This document shows positions 1-5,529 of a stretch of DNA of 5,570 bases, in pieces. Below the pieces are notes generated by a model, which saw only the letters and a list, made by a program, of their open reading frames with translations, did not search any database and was not told the origin of the DNA. Source of the DNA: Methanoregula sp. (GTDB lineage: Archaea; Halobacteriota; Methanomicrobia; Methanomicrobiales; Methanospirillaceae); contig PNBP01000191.1 of NCBI GenBank assembly GCA_003136075.1, positions 1-5,570 of the forward strand, read 5' to 3'. A program made the position numbers and the translations under genes. Position 1 is the first letter of the stretch. Every line of letters begins with the position of its first letter.

Positions 1-7
1 AAATGTC

Positions 8-17
8 AAATATAAAA
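8..17 (+). promoter_or_regulatory. Candidate TATA box for the small secreted gene
   Basis: An AT-rich stretch reading AAATATAAAA resembles an archaeal TATA box. An archaeal start site is expected about 25 bases downstream, which falls near position 38 and gives a leader of about 40 bases before the ATG at 77. Upstream sequence is cut off by the window edge, so a BRE element can be only partly judged. Confidence 0.5.
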
Positions 18-26
18 TACATTTTT

Positions 27-44
27 TGCGTGCGGATGCACGCA
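27..44. repeat. Perfect 7-bp inverted repeat at the predicted start site
   Basis: TGCGTGC (27-33) and GCACGCA (38-44) are perfect reverse complements separated by GGAT. The repeat sits just downstream of the TATA-like box and spans the position where transcription should begin. It could be a protein-binding site on DNA or, if transcription starts upstream of it, a hairpin in the mRNA leader. The repeat is directly visible; its function is inferred. Confidence 0.5.
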
Positions 45-76
45 TATCCTGCAAACAGGAAAAGGAGACGATCGTA

Positions 77-328
77 ATGAAAGCACCTAAAATCTATTAT
101 GGTGTCCTTATCGTATTCTGCGCACTGGTCATTTTATCAGGAACCGTGCATGCAGCAGATAGTCCGTCATCGGATCACGGTACTCAGCGTATAACCAGTA
201 GTGGGCATACTGGGTTTGACCTGAAAAACAGTACCCCCTGCAGCAGATTATTACAAAACTGCAATCAGCGGGGTGTTGATGCGGCCAGCCTGAAAACAGA
301 TCTGGCAGGTTGCAAACAGATGCGGTAA
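77..328 (+). CDS. Small secreted protein of unknown function, probably frameshifted
   Basis: The ATG at 77 is chosen because AAAGGAGA (61-68) is a well-placed ribosome binding site and the ATG opens directly into a signal peptide. A TTG at 26 would add 17 residues ahead of the signal peptide and place the start inside the inverted repeat. The product has 83 residues. Residues 1-27 are a basic start, a hydrophobic core (YYGVLIVFCALVILSG) and a VHA-A cleavage site. The mature part is about 56 residues, begins Ser/Thr/His-rich and ends in RGVDAASLKTDLAG followed by CKQMR. The GVDxxxLKTDL wording looks like a group of small secreted methanogen proteins with a G-V-D, L-x-x-D-L, then D-A-V-K-x-W pattern; this is from memory and was not checked. 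The expected upstream helix and downstream DAVKVW part lie in other frames (see 310-408), so the open frame is probably a damaged version of a longer gene. No function can be assigned. Confidence 0.6.
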   Translation: MKAPKIYYGVLIVFCALVILSGTVHAADSPSSDHGTQRITSSGHTGFDLKNSTPCSRLLQNCNQRGVDAASLKTDLAGCKQMR

Positions 329-408
329 AAGTATGGCCGAAAAACTATCATACAACGTACAAGTTTCATCACCAATTCCGGGTGAACCAGACCGCCCTCC
401 TCACATAA
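310..408 (+). pseudogene. Frameshifted C-terminal remnant of the small secreted gene
   Basis: Starting at TTG 310, a second frame reads LQTDAVKVWPKNYHTTYKF and continues through HHQFRVNQTALLT to a TAA at 406. It fits directly after the LKTDLAG of the 77-328 frame, which itself runs off into CKQMR and stops. A further frame at 241-270 reads QQIITKLQSA and joins GVDAASLKTDL if one G is removed from the GGGG at 270-273. Restoring all pieces needs about three single-base changes: one extra base in the C run at 234-238, one fewer G at 270-273, and one extra base near 309. The reconstructed order is signal peptide, QQIITKLQSAGVDAASLKTD, LAG, then LQTDAVKVWPKNYH. Either this is a decaying gene or the runs contain sequencing errors. 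The frame reading is directly visible; the family pattern is recollection. Confidence 0.55.
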
Positions 409-681
409 GATCAATTTACCTGTCCTCTCACTTTTCCCTGAAACATTTTAGTCCACCGCTGTTTTGACCGGCAACATCAGAATTGACAATATTGCAAAAG
501 AATAACTGAATTCACCCAGATGTTTTGTTTGATTCTCCACAACAATTAATCGTGATAGTTCCCCGTTGGACCAGATTTATCCACTCGTTATTATTAACCC
601 CGACTTACTAACACTATTAAAAAAACCAGTCGGTCTGCCCGACGCGAATCCTATGTCAGATTGAACCAAAAAAAGTTGTAC

Positions 682-745
682 CTTGAGTAAATTTGATATA
701 ACAATAAGTAAAACATTGTTTACAAACTTGAGATAAATTTGAGAT
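682..745. repeat. Imperfect direct repeat, two copies, in the operon promoter zone
   Basis: CTTGAGTAAATTTGATAT (682-699) recurs as CTTGAGATAAATTTGAGAT (727-745), differing by one inserted A and one T/G change. The copies start 45 bases apart. Each contains a TATA-like core, and the second also carries TTGAGAT twice (728-734 and 739-745) with an 11-base period, about one helical turn. The pair lies 66-129 bases upstream of the ATG at 811. It may be a paired regulator site or a duplicated core promoter. Confidence 0.6.
692..702 (+). promoter_or_regulatory. Candidate TATA box for the surface-protein/ABC operon
   Basis: TTTGATATAAC is the more TATA-like of two options. It predicts a start near 720-725 and a leader of about 85-90 bases. 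The alternative, GATAAATTT at 732-740 in the second repeat copy, predicts a start near 760 and a leader of about 50 bases. The sequence alone cannot decide between them. Confidence 0.35.
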
Positions 746-810
746 CTGGCAATGTCCGCCATCATCCGGCAAGCGGTATCAACAACCTCGTGAATGAAAT
801 GGAGACACCC

Positions 811-2166
811 ATGAAAAAGTATTACATCTTACTCAGTATCTTTCTGATAATGCTGATGGCTGCCGGAGCTCAGGCAGCTACCAGTACTTCCGGCTCAACA
901 AGTACAAGTTCAAATACCGTCAGCTCATCGACCACGCTGACTGCAGACCAGGCCCTTTCTTCAGTATATGTCAGTTCGGTAACCCTGGATCCACAGACCT
1001 TCTACCCGTACGAACAGGGAACAATCACGGTTACCCTCAGCAACTCAGGTACACAATCCGTGGCGCTGACAAGTGCCACTATCATTGACAGCAATATCGT
1101 AGTCCAGAATAACAATCCCTACAGTACTCTGGTTTATATTGGGCCGGGAAACACGCTGACCTATACATTCCTCGTGATCGCAAAGCCACCTGTAGGAACT
1201 TATTTCCCGATGTTTACTGTTGCTTCCCGGGATGCTGGTAGCATCCGGTACCCAATCCAGGTGGATGTAGATTCAACCGATATTCAGGCAGCCATCTCAC
1301 AAAAACCGGATAACTTTGCCATCTCGACACTTAATACCGTCAATCTCACCCTGATCAATCCCCGTGCCGGAGATATCAGCAATGTTATTATCAGGCCGGA
1401 ATCAGATGGCGCGACCATCAGCCCGGCCCAGTACTTCCTGAAAACCTTGTCTGCCGGAAGTTCTACATCTATCCCCTTTGCGATAACACCAAATCAGCAA
1501 TCAAATGTCACCTTCCATATCAGCTACCAGAATGGCCTGAAAAACCCGCATGCACAGGATCTCATTCTCCCCTTAAATATCGGGCAGGATAAGACTGCTG
1601 CTGCACCAATTATCAATAACATCGCGCTGGTCAACCAGGGAACCTCTTACCAGCTTACCGGTGATGTGAGCAATGCCGGTATCACGGATGCAAATGCAAT
1701 GATTCTTTCCGTCAATCCTCCGGCACAAGGTGTAGAACCCTACTCGAATTACGCCATCGGTTCACTGGCAGCAAATGACTTTTCAAGTTTTACCCTTGAT
1801 TTCACGACAACCGATCTCTCATCCGTCCCCATCCTCATCCAGTGGAAGGATGCGTACGGCAATACATTCTCCCGCGTGAACACCCTGGATCTCAGGAGCT
1901 TCTCAGGAACAGGAACTGCCCGTTCCGGTAGCTCCGTATCTTCGGGGTCCTCCGCGTCAGCAGGTACTACATCACAGGCCGGCGGGAATGCGCAGGCTGG
2001 CGGATTCGCCGCACGGGGCGGCGGGGGCATATTCGGACTTGGTGGTGGCAGAAGCGGTGGCCTCAGTTCATTCTACCCGGTTATCGCTGGTGCGATAATC
2101 ATCATCGCAGGTATCGTACTGTGGAAGAAACGGAAATGGATTACCGCGAAGATAAAGAAGCAATAA
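811..2166 (+). CDS. Secreted, C-terminally anchored surface protein (COG1361/S-layer-like), ABC transporter partner
   Basis: The ATG at 811 is preferred because it follows GGAG (801-804) and opens straight into a signal peptide; in-frame TTG 739 and ATG 799 would bury it. The product has 451 residues. Residues 1-22 are a signal peptide ending AQA-A, and residues 23-45 are a Ser/Thr-rich linker. About 50-153, 154-258 and 265-360 look like three beta-sandwich domains of the CARDB/COG1361 kind. The first shows the typical pattern TITVTLSNSGTQSV, followed later by the PVGTYFPMF turn. Residues 364-419 are Gly/Ser/Ala-rich with a QAGGNA-QAGGFA duplication. Residues 421-437 are a membrane helix, and 438-451 a basic cytoplasmic tail. 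Sequons at Asn178 and Asn232 could be glycosylated. The protein should therefore hang outside the cell on a flexible stalk. It is first in an operon with a MacB-type ATPase and permease (11 bp to the ATPase gene), so it is probably their extracytoplasmic partner or substrate receptor; that role is inferred. It is not a true S-layer lattice protein by any visible feature. Confidence 0.85.
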   Translation: MKKYYILLSIFLIMLMAAGAQAATSTSGSTSTSSNTVSSSTTLTADQALSSVYVSSVTLDPQTFYPYEQGTITVTLSNSGTQSVALTSATIIDSNIVVQNNNPYSTLVYIGPGNTLTYTFLVIAKPPVGTYFPMFTVASRDAGSIRYPIQVDVDSTDIQAAISQKPDNFAISTLNTVNLTLINPRAGDISNVIIRPESDGATISPAQYFLKTLSAGSSTSIPFAITPNQQSNVTFHISYQNGLKNPHAQDLILPLNIGQDKTAAAPIINNIALVNQGTSYQLTGDVSNAGITDANAMILSVNPPAQGVEPYSNYAIGSLAANDFSSFTLDFTTTDLSSVPILIQWKDAYGNTFSRVNTLDLRSFSGTGTARSGSSVSSGSSASAGTTSQAGGNAQAGGFAARGGGGIFGLGGGRSGGLSSFYPVIAGAIIIIAGIVLWKKRKWITAKIKKQ

Positions 2167-2171
2167 GGGAG
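2166..2171 (+). promoter_or_regulatory. Ribosome binding site fixing the ATPase start
   Basis: AGGGAG begins at the last base of the upstream stop codon and lies six bases before the ATG at 2178. It supports that ATG over the in-frame GTG at 2121, which would overlap the surface-protein gene by 46 bases and add a charged, unconserved 19-residue extension. Confidence 0.7.
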
Positions 2172-2177
2172 CCGGCA

Positions 2178-2858
2178 ATGAGCCAGGAACCTCTTATCCG
2201 CCTCACTGATGTCAGTAAAGTCTACCACCTGGAAAGTGGGGACTTTACCGCGCTTGACCATGTTTCGCTTGATATCCAGGAAAATGAATTTGTCGCCATA
2301 ATGGGACCATCGGGCTCGGGAAAATCCACGATGATGAACCATCTTGGCATTCTCGATGTCCCGACAGCAGGAGCCCTTTACATCGACGGGAAGGATGTTG
2401 CAAAGTTAACCGCCCTTGAGCGCACGCATATGCGGCGGGATATGATCGGGTACATTTTCCAGAAATTTTACCTGATCCCGCTTTTGACCGCATATGAAAA
2501 CGTGGAATACCCCCTGATCCTGAAATACAAAAAGCGGGACACGACCGGAAAAGCCGCTGAAATGCTCACGGCGGTGGGTATCGATGAACATATGAGCGCT
2601 CACCGGCCAAACCAGCTCTCCGGGGGACAGCAGCAGCGGGTAGCCATTGCCCGGGCACTCATCAATGAACCCCGTATCCTCCTGTGCGATGAACCAACGG
2701 GAAATCTCGACCGGAAAACAGGATTCCAGATCATGGATATTCTCATCAACCTGCACAAACACGGAAAAACGGTTATCCTGGTCACGCATGACCCCAAGAT
2801 TGCCGAGTATGCACACCGGATCATCGAACTTGAGGATGGTAGGATCGTCGGATCATGA
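2178..2858 (+). CDS. ABC transporter ATP-binding protein, MacB/LolD type
   Basis: This 226-residue protein is a complete cytoplasmic ATPase that should dimerise and power the permease encoded next. Visible motifs are Walker A GPSGSGKST (43-51), Q-loop Gln95 in YIFQKFYLIP, signature LSGGQQQR (147-154), Walker B ILLCDE (167-172), D-loop NLD (176-178) and the switch His204 in VTHDP. The DEPTGNLD wording, the short length and the lack of a C-terminal extension are typical of the LolD/MacB/FtsE group, which works with FtsX-fold permeases. All catalytic residues are present, so it should be active. The gene follows the surface-protein gene by 11 bp and overlaps the permease start by 4 bp (ATGA), which implies translational coupling. 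The substrate cannot be read from an ATPase of this group. In other databases it may be labelled a lipoprotein-releasing or macrolide exporter ATPase; neither substrate is supported here. Confidence 0.95.
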   Translation: MSQEPLIRLTDVSKVYHLESGDFTALDHVSLDIQENEFVAIMGPSGSGKSTMMNHLGILDVPTAGALYIDGKDVAKLTALERTHMRRDMIGYIFQKFYLIPLLTAYENVEYPLILKYKKRDTTGKAAEMLTAVGIDEHMSAHRPNQLSGGQQQRVAIARALINEPRILLCDEPTGNLDRKTGFQIMDILINLHKHGKTVILVTHDPKIAEYAHRIIELEDGRIVGS

Positions 2859-4045
2859 TGGATATCTTCTTTGATCTTTCGGTTCGCAGCGTCCGTCTGA
2901 ATTTCCTGCGTTCGCTGCTTGCGTCAATAGGAATCGTTATAGGCGTGGTTGCCATTTCGTCGATGGGGATGCTGGGGACAAACATGCAACTCTCGGTCAA
3001 GGACCAGCTTTCCGCGAATGTAAATACCGTCATGATCAGTTCTGATGTGGTCAAAATAAGGACCACGGCAAATGTATCAACCACTTCATCCGGGATCGAT
3101 AAGAGCACGCTGAACGATATCGAGAGTTCTGCGGGTCAAAACCAGGTTATACCGATACATCGTACGAGCACCCAGTTTACTATCGGTTCGACAGATGGAC
3201 GGGGATCCATCTACGGGCTGGACCCCAATGACATCCCCAAATTCCTCACCGTCGACCAGGGATCCCTGACCAAAGGCGGCAGTGACGTGCTTGTTGGTGC
3301 AACGATCGCAAGCAACTTCAACCTGAATGTGGGCAGCCGCATCAAGATTGGCCCCTCCAATACCGCTAATCGTCCAGTGGTCCGGGTAGCCGGTATCCTG
3401 ACGGCCCGTGGTATCGCCTCTGATGGAGTGAACGCAGATACTGCTATTATCGTTCCCGATCTCTGGTATACCGATCATTACGGGGATAAAGACGTGTACG
3501 ATCAGGTCAATGTCATTGTACAGAATGTAGATACCATCAGTGATGTGGAATCCGCGATTGACAAAAAAGTAAACCGGAACACACAGATAGTCCGTATCTC
3601 GGATGCCAGCTCCCGTCTGACAAGTATCACGGCGACATTAGGTACCATAACCACATTTATCATGGCAATTGGCGGCATCTCCCTTGTCGTCGCTGCCGTC
3701 AGCATCTTTAACGTGATGATGATGTCAGTCAAAGAACGGGTACAGGAGATTGGTATCCTGCTCTCGATTGGAACCGAGAAAGGGGAAGTGCGCCGGATGT
3801 TTCTCTATGAAGCAATTATCCTTGGACTGATCGGCGCAATTGTCGGGGGGATCTGCAGCTTTGTGATTGGCTATTCTGTGGTCAATGCGATGCTGGGTAA
3901 TACGACATATTTCTTCCGTCCTGAAAGCCTAATCTACATTCCCTATGGCATGGTCATCGGGGTGGTGGTTTGCATCATATCCGGAATGTATCCGGCCTGG
4001 ATGGCATCGAACATGGATCCGATTGATGCATTGAGAAGCGAATGA
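2855..4045 (+). CDS. ABC transporter permease, MacB/FtsX family
   Basis: This 396-residue membrane protein has the four-helix MacB layout. Helix 1 is at about 20-42 (LLASIGIVIGVVAISSMG). A large extracytoplasmic domain follows at about 43-262. Helices 2-4 lie at about 264-290, 319-345 and 361-381. The FtsX part carries ERVQEIGILLSIGTEKGEV (294-312) and ends with SGMYPAWMASNMDPIDALR (376-394), the conserved cytoplasmic end of the family. The external domain contains the MacB_PCD-like stretch SDVLVGATIASNFNLNVGS (143-161) and is full length, so the gene looks intact. Translation can begin at ATG 2855, in an ATGA overlap with the ATPase stop, or at the next ATG at 2858; no strong ribosome site is visible, consistent with coupling. 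MacB proteins transmit ATP-driven motion across the membrane to external partners. This cell has no visible MacA or TolC, so the surface protein encoded at 811 is the likely partner. TGA is followed directly by TAG. Confidence 0.93.
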   Translation: MMDIFFDLSVRSVRLNFLRSLLASIGIVIGVVAISSMGMLGTNMQLSVKDQLSANVNTVMISSDVVKIRTTANVSTTSSGIDKSTLNDIESSAGQNQVIPIHRTSTQFTIGSTDGRGSIYGLDPNDIPKFLTVDQGSLTKGGSDVLVGATIASNFNLNVGSRIKIGPSNTANRPVVRVAGILTARGIASDGVNADTAIIVPDLWYTDHYGDKDVYDQVNVIVQNVDTISDVESAIDKKVNRNTQIVRISDASSRLTSITATLGTITTFIMAIGGISLVVAAVSIFNVMMMSVKERVQEIGILLSIGTEKGEVRRMFLYEAIILGLIGAIVGGICSFVIGYSVVNAMLGNTTYFFRPESLIYIPYGMVIGVVVCIISGMYPAWMASNMDPIDALRSE

Positions 4046-4056
4046 TAGTGGATACC

Positions 4057-4068
4057 TTTTTTATTTTT
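4057..4068 (+). terminator. T-tract terminator of the ABC operon
   Basis: Six Ts, one A and five Ts begin 11 bases after the permease stop codon. No stem precedes them, which fits the U-rich termination signals of archaea. It suggests the three-gene transcript ends here and that the next gene is transcribed separately. Confidence 0.6.
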
Positions 4069-4113
4069 AACATTATGACCTGTTCCCCAGGCTGCAATCC
4101 ACTTTTTAAGGGA

Positions 4114-4134
4114 TGCATGAAAGACTTTTATGCA
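4114..4134. repeat. 9-bp stem with a 3-base loop
   Basis: TGCATGAAA (4114-4122) pairs with TTTATGCA plus one extra T (4126-4134) around the loop GAC, with one G-T wobble. It lies about 45 bases past the T-tract, so it does not look like part of that terminator. It could be a binding site or a hairpin in a read-through transcript. Confidence 0.4.
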
Positions 4135-4177
4135 GGCAATACATTTTAATCTGTGTTGCCGTTCTTAACATTGCCTG
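4133..4177. repeat. 8-bp inverted repeat with an alternative partner
   Basis: CAGGCAAT (4133-4140) and ATTGCCTG (4170-4177) are perfect reverse complements with a 29-base loop. The GGCAA part (4135-4139) can instead pair with TTGCC at 4156-4160 inside that loop. Its first two bases are also used by the 4114-4134 stem. The pairing options are directly visible; any switching role is speculation. Confidence 0.4.
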
Positions 4178-4317
4178 TGTCTCCTAAAATTCCTGAAATA
4201 GTAATTGGTTTCAACATCATTTTGCAAAGATCATTGAGGACTATCCTGAATAATTATCATTTTGGGACTTTGGCTTCAGTCTGTATTCTGGTATGACTCT
4301 GTTGAGATATCAGATGC

Positions 4318-4326
4318 TATAAATAT
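4318..4326 (+). promoter_or_regulatory. TATA box of the receiver-kinase gene
   Basis: TATAAATAT is a close match to the archaeal TATA consensus. Transcription should begin at about 4345-4352, leaving a short leader of about 23-30 bases before ATG 4375. This placement also argues against the TTG at 4342 as the start codon, because it would lie at or before the transcript's 5' end. Confidence 0.6.
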
Positions 4327-4374
4327 CATTACCGGAGAAAATTGTGTAGGAATTTTTCACCAGTTTCTGCTGCC

Positions 4375-5418
4375 ATGATCTCCATTCTGCATGTTGATGA
4401 TGAGCGTGCCTTGCTCGAAATAACAAAACTGTTCCTGGAGAGCAGCGGTGATTTTATTGTCCATAGTGCCGGGTCTGCGCAAGAAGGACTGGCAATGCTG
4501 GCAAAAACAGGAATTGACGCAATCGTATCGGATTACCAGATGCCCGAAACGGACGGGATTGCATTTTTAAAAATAATCCGGGCTTCGGGAAACACTATCC
4601 CGTTTATCATTTTCACCGGGAAAGGGCGTGAAGAGATCGCCATCGACGCGTTAAACAGCGGTGCTGATTTTTATCTCCGGAAAGGTAGTGACCCCCAATC
4701 CCAGTTTAGTGAACTGGGGGATAAAATCCGTCAGGCAGTCCGACGCAAACAGAGGGAGGAATCCCTGCAGCGTATGAATAAAAAACTCAGGATCCTCTCT
4801 TCAACCACCCGCCATGATATCAATAACAAGCTCACGATCCTGTCGGGCTATTCCGGCCTGATGAAAGAGATGGTGACTGATGAGAAGATTCAATCATTTA
4901 TCAGCATACAGGAAAATGCGATTACCGATATCACAAAAATTTTGAAATTCACCAAAGAGTATGAGCAGGTAGGTGTTGAAGTGCCTGCCTGGTTGAAGGT
5001 GGATTCGGTATTCTCCTCTGCGATCTCACAGATCCAGATAAAACCGCTCATGCTGTCCGATACCACCGGTGGTTTACAGATATATGCAGATGCGATGCTT
5101 GAGCGGGTTTTTTACCACCTGGCGGAGAATGTTGTTTACCATGCGCAGTCTGCGACTGCCCTGCGGACGGGATACACCATTGCCGGAGAAGACTGCATAC
5201 TCTGGATTGAAGATGATGGCCCGGGAATTCCCCCGGAGGACAAAGAGAAGATTTTTCAACGGGGATTTGGAAAAAATACCGGTCTTGGACTCTATCTCTC
5301 ACGGGAAATACTGGCAATTACGGATCTTGAAATTCATGAAACAGGTGAATTCGGGACGGGTGCCCGGTTCGAGATTCGGGTTCCCCGGGGGAAATACCGG
5401 GTTGTTAAGGACCAATAG
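4375..5418 (+). CDS. Response regulator-histidine kinase hybrid, soluble
   Basis: This 347-residue cytoplasmic signalling protein starts at ATG 4375, where the receiver begins in the usual way (MISILHVDDE). An in-frame TTG at 4342 follows GGAG but would add 11 unconserved residues. The receiver domain (1-122) has the acidic pair Asp8/Asp9, phosphoacceptor Asp53 in VSDYQMP, Thr81 and Lys103. A coiled linker (about 122-140) leads to the dimerisation helices with phosphoacceptor His147 in TTRHDINNKLTIL. The ATPase domain has an N-box (LAENVVYHA, Asn252), a G1 box EDDGPGIP (279-286), an F-box IFQRGF (293-298), a G2 box GLGLYLSR (303-310) and GEFGTGARF (324-332). All key residues are present. There is no membrane helix and no PAS or GAF sensor, so the input is probably phosphate from another kinase, a partner protein, or the receiver controlling its own kinase. 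There is no DNA-binding domain, so output must go through phosphotransfer. No ribosome site precedes the ATG. It has its own promoter and is not clearly part of the upstream operon. Confidence 0.92.
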   Translation: MISILHVDDERALLEITKLFLESSGDFIVHSAGSAQEGLAMLAKTGIDAIVSDYQMPETDGIAFLKIIRASGNTIPFIIFTGKGREEIAIDALNSGADFYLRKGSDPQSQFSELGDKIRQAVRRKQREESLQRMNKKLRILSSTTRHDINNKLTILSGYSGLMKEMVTDEKIQSFISIQENAITDITKILKFTKEYEQVGVEVPAWLKVDSVFSSAISQIQIKPLMLSDTTGGLQIYADAMLERVFYHLAENVVYHAQSATALRTGYTIAGEDCILWIEDDGPGIPPEDKEKIFQRGFGKNTGLGLYLSREILAITDLEIHETGEFGTGARFEIRVPRGKYRVVKDQ

Positions 5419-5424
5419 TCATAT

Positions 5425-5472
5425 GGAGAGGTAATACAGGATTTTTTTGGCACGGGAGAAAACCTCTTTTTT
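5425..5472 (+). terminator. Terminator of the receiver-kinase gene
   Basis: A T7 run (5442-5448) starts 23 bases after the stop codon. A second T run (5467-5472) follows ACCTCT (5462-5467), which pairs with AGAGGT (5427-5432) and can be extended by two G-T pairs. Either T-tract alone could terminate an archaeal transcript; the stem strengthens the second. Confidence 0.55.
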
Positions 5473-5486
5473 AACACGCAGCCCCC

Positions 5487-5529
5487 CTCTTGCGCCACCA
5501 AGCCCCAAAGGGGGACAGGGGCTCAAGAG
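5487..5529. repeat. Bipartite inverted repeat: 12-bp stem with an 8-base bulge
   Basis: The right arm GGGGCTCAAGAG (5518-5529) is continuous. Its complement is split into CTCTTG (5487-5492) and AGCCCC (5501-5506), separated by CGCCACCA. The 11-base loop is G-rich. All 12 pairs are Watson-Crick. A C6 run (5482-5487) and a G5 run (5510-5514) allow a competing fold. It lies beyond the kinase gene's terminator, so it is either the start of the next unit, a dispersed intergenic repeat or a small structured RNA. Nothing else is recognisable from 5473 to 5570. Confidence 0.5.

Larger units (their letters stand above)
409..810. other. Gene-free AT-rich intergenic region
   Basis: No open frame here on either strand has a plausible start, ribosome site or protein character. 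The part from about 580 to 740 is strongly AT-rich. It contains a short hairpin (GTCGG 629-633, CCGAC 639-643, loop TCTGC) after an A-run, and the direct repeat described separately. The last 65 bases are the leader of the surface-protein gene, with GGAG at 801-804 six bases before its ATG. No tRNA, CRISPR or insertion-sequence hallmark was seen. Confidence 0.6.
4046..4374. other. Gene-free intergenic region with terminator, inverted repeats and promoter
   Basis: No protein-like frame was found in these 329 bases. In order they hold the T-tract at 4057-4068, two overlapping inverted repeats between 4114 and 4177, an AT-rich stretch without recognised motifs from 4178 to about 4300, TTGAGATAT at 4302-4310, and a TATA box at 4318-4326 for the downstream gene. 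Confidence 0.6.

Noticed and set aside
629..643. Short hairpin GTCGG-TCTGC-CCGAC as a terminator
   Set aside because: The stem has only five pairs, follows rather than precedes a homopolymer run, and lies 220 bases past the small gene.
577..765. 62-residue open frame on the minus strand in the intergenic region
   Set aside because: It has no ribosome site or recognisable protein character and covers the AT-rich promoter and direct repeat of the operon; best explained as a chance frame.
739..810. N-terminal extension of the surface protein from TTG 739
   Set aside because: It would place 24 polar residues before an evident signal peptide, and GGAG at 801-804 serves the ATG at 811.
1975..2003. 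18-base direct repeat (CAGGC-GGCGG twice)
   Set aside because: In frame it is only a QAGGNA/QAGGFA duplication within the low-complexity stalk.
1749..2030. Minus-strand frame opposite the Gly/Ser-rich stalk
   Set aside because: Its Pro/Ala-rich composition is the antisense of Gly/Ser codons; the plus-strand gene explains the sequence.
2121..2177. GTG start giving the ATPase 19 extra residues
   Set aside because: It overlaps the surface-protein gene by 46 bases, while AGGGAG is ideally placed for the ATG at 2178, where the usual ATPase N-terminus begins.
2178..4045. Naming the ABC pair as macrolide exporter or lipoprotein-release system
   Set aside because: Family resemblance fixes the mechanism class, not the substrate. 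No adaptor, TolC or lipoprotein carrier is present and none is expected in an archaeon.
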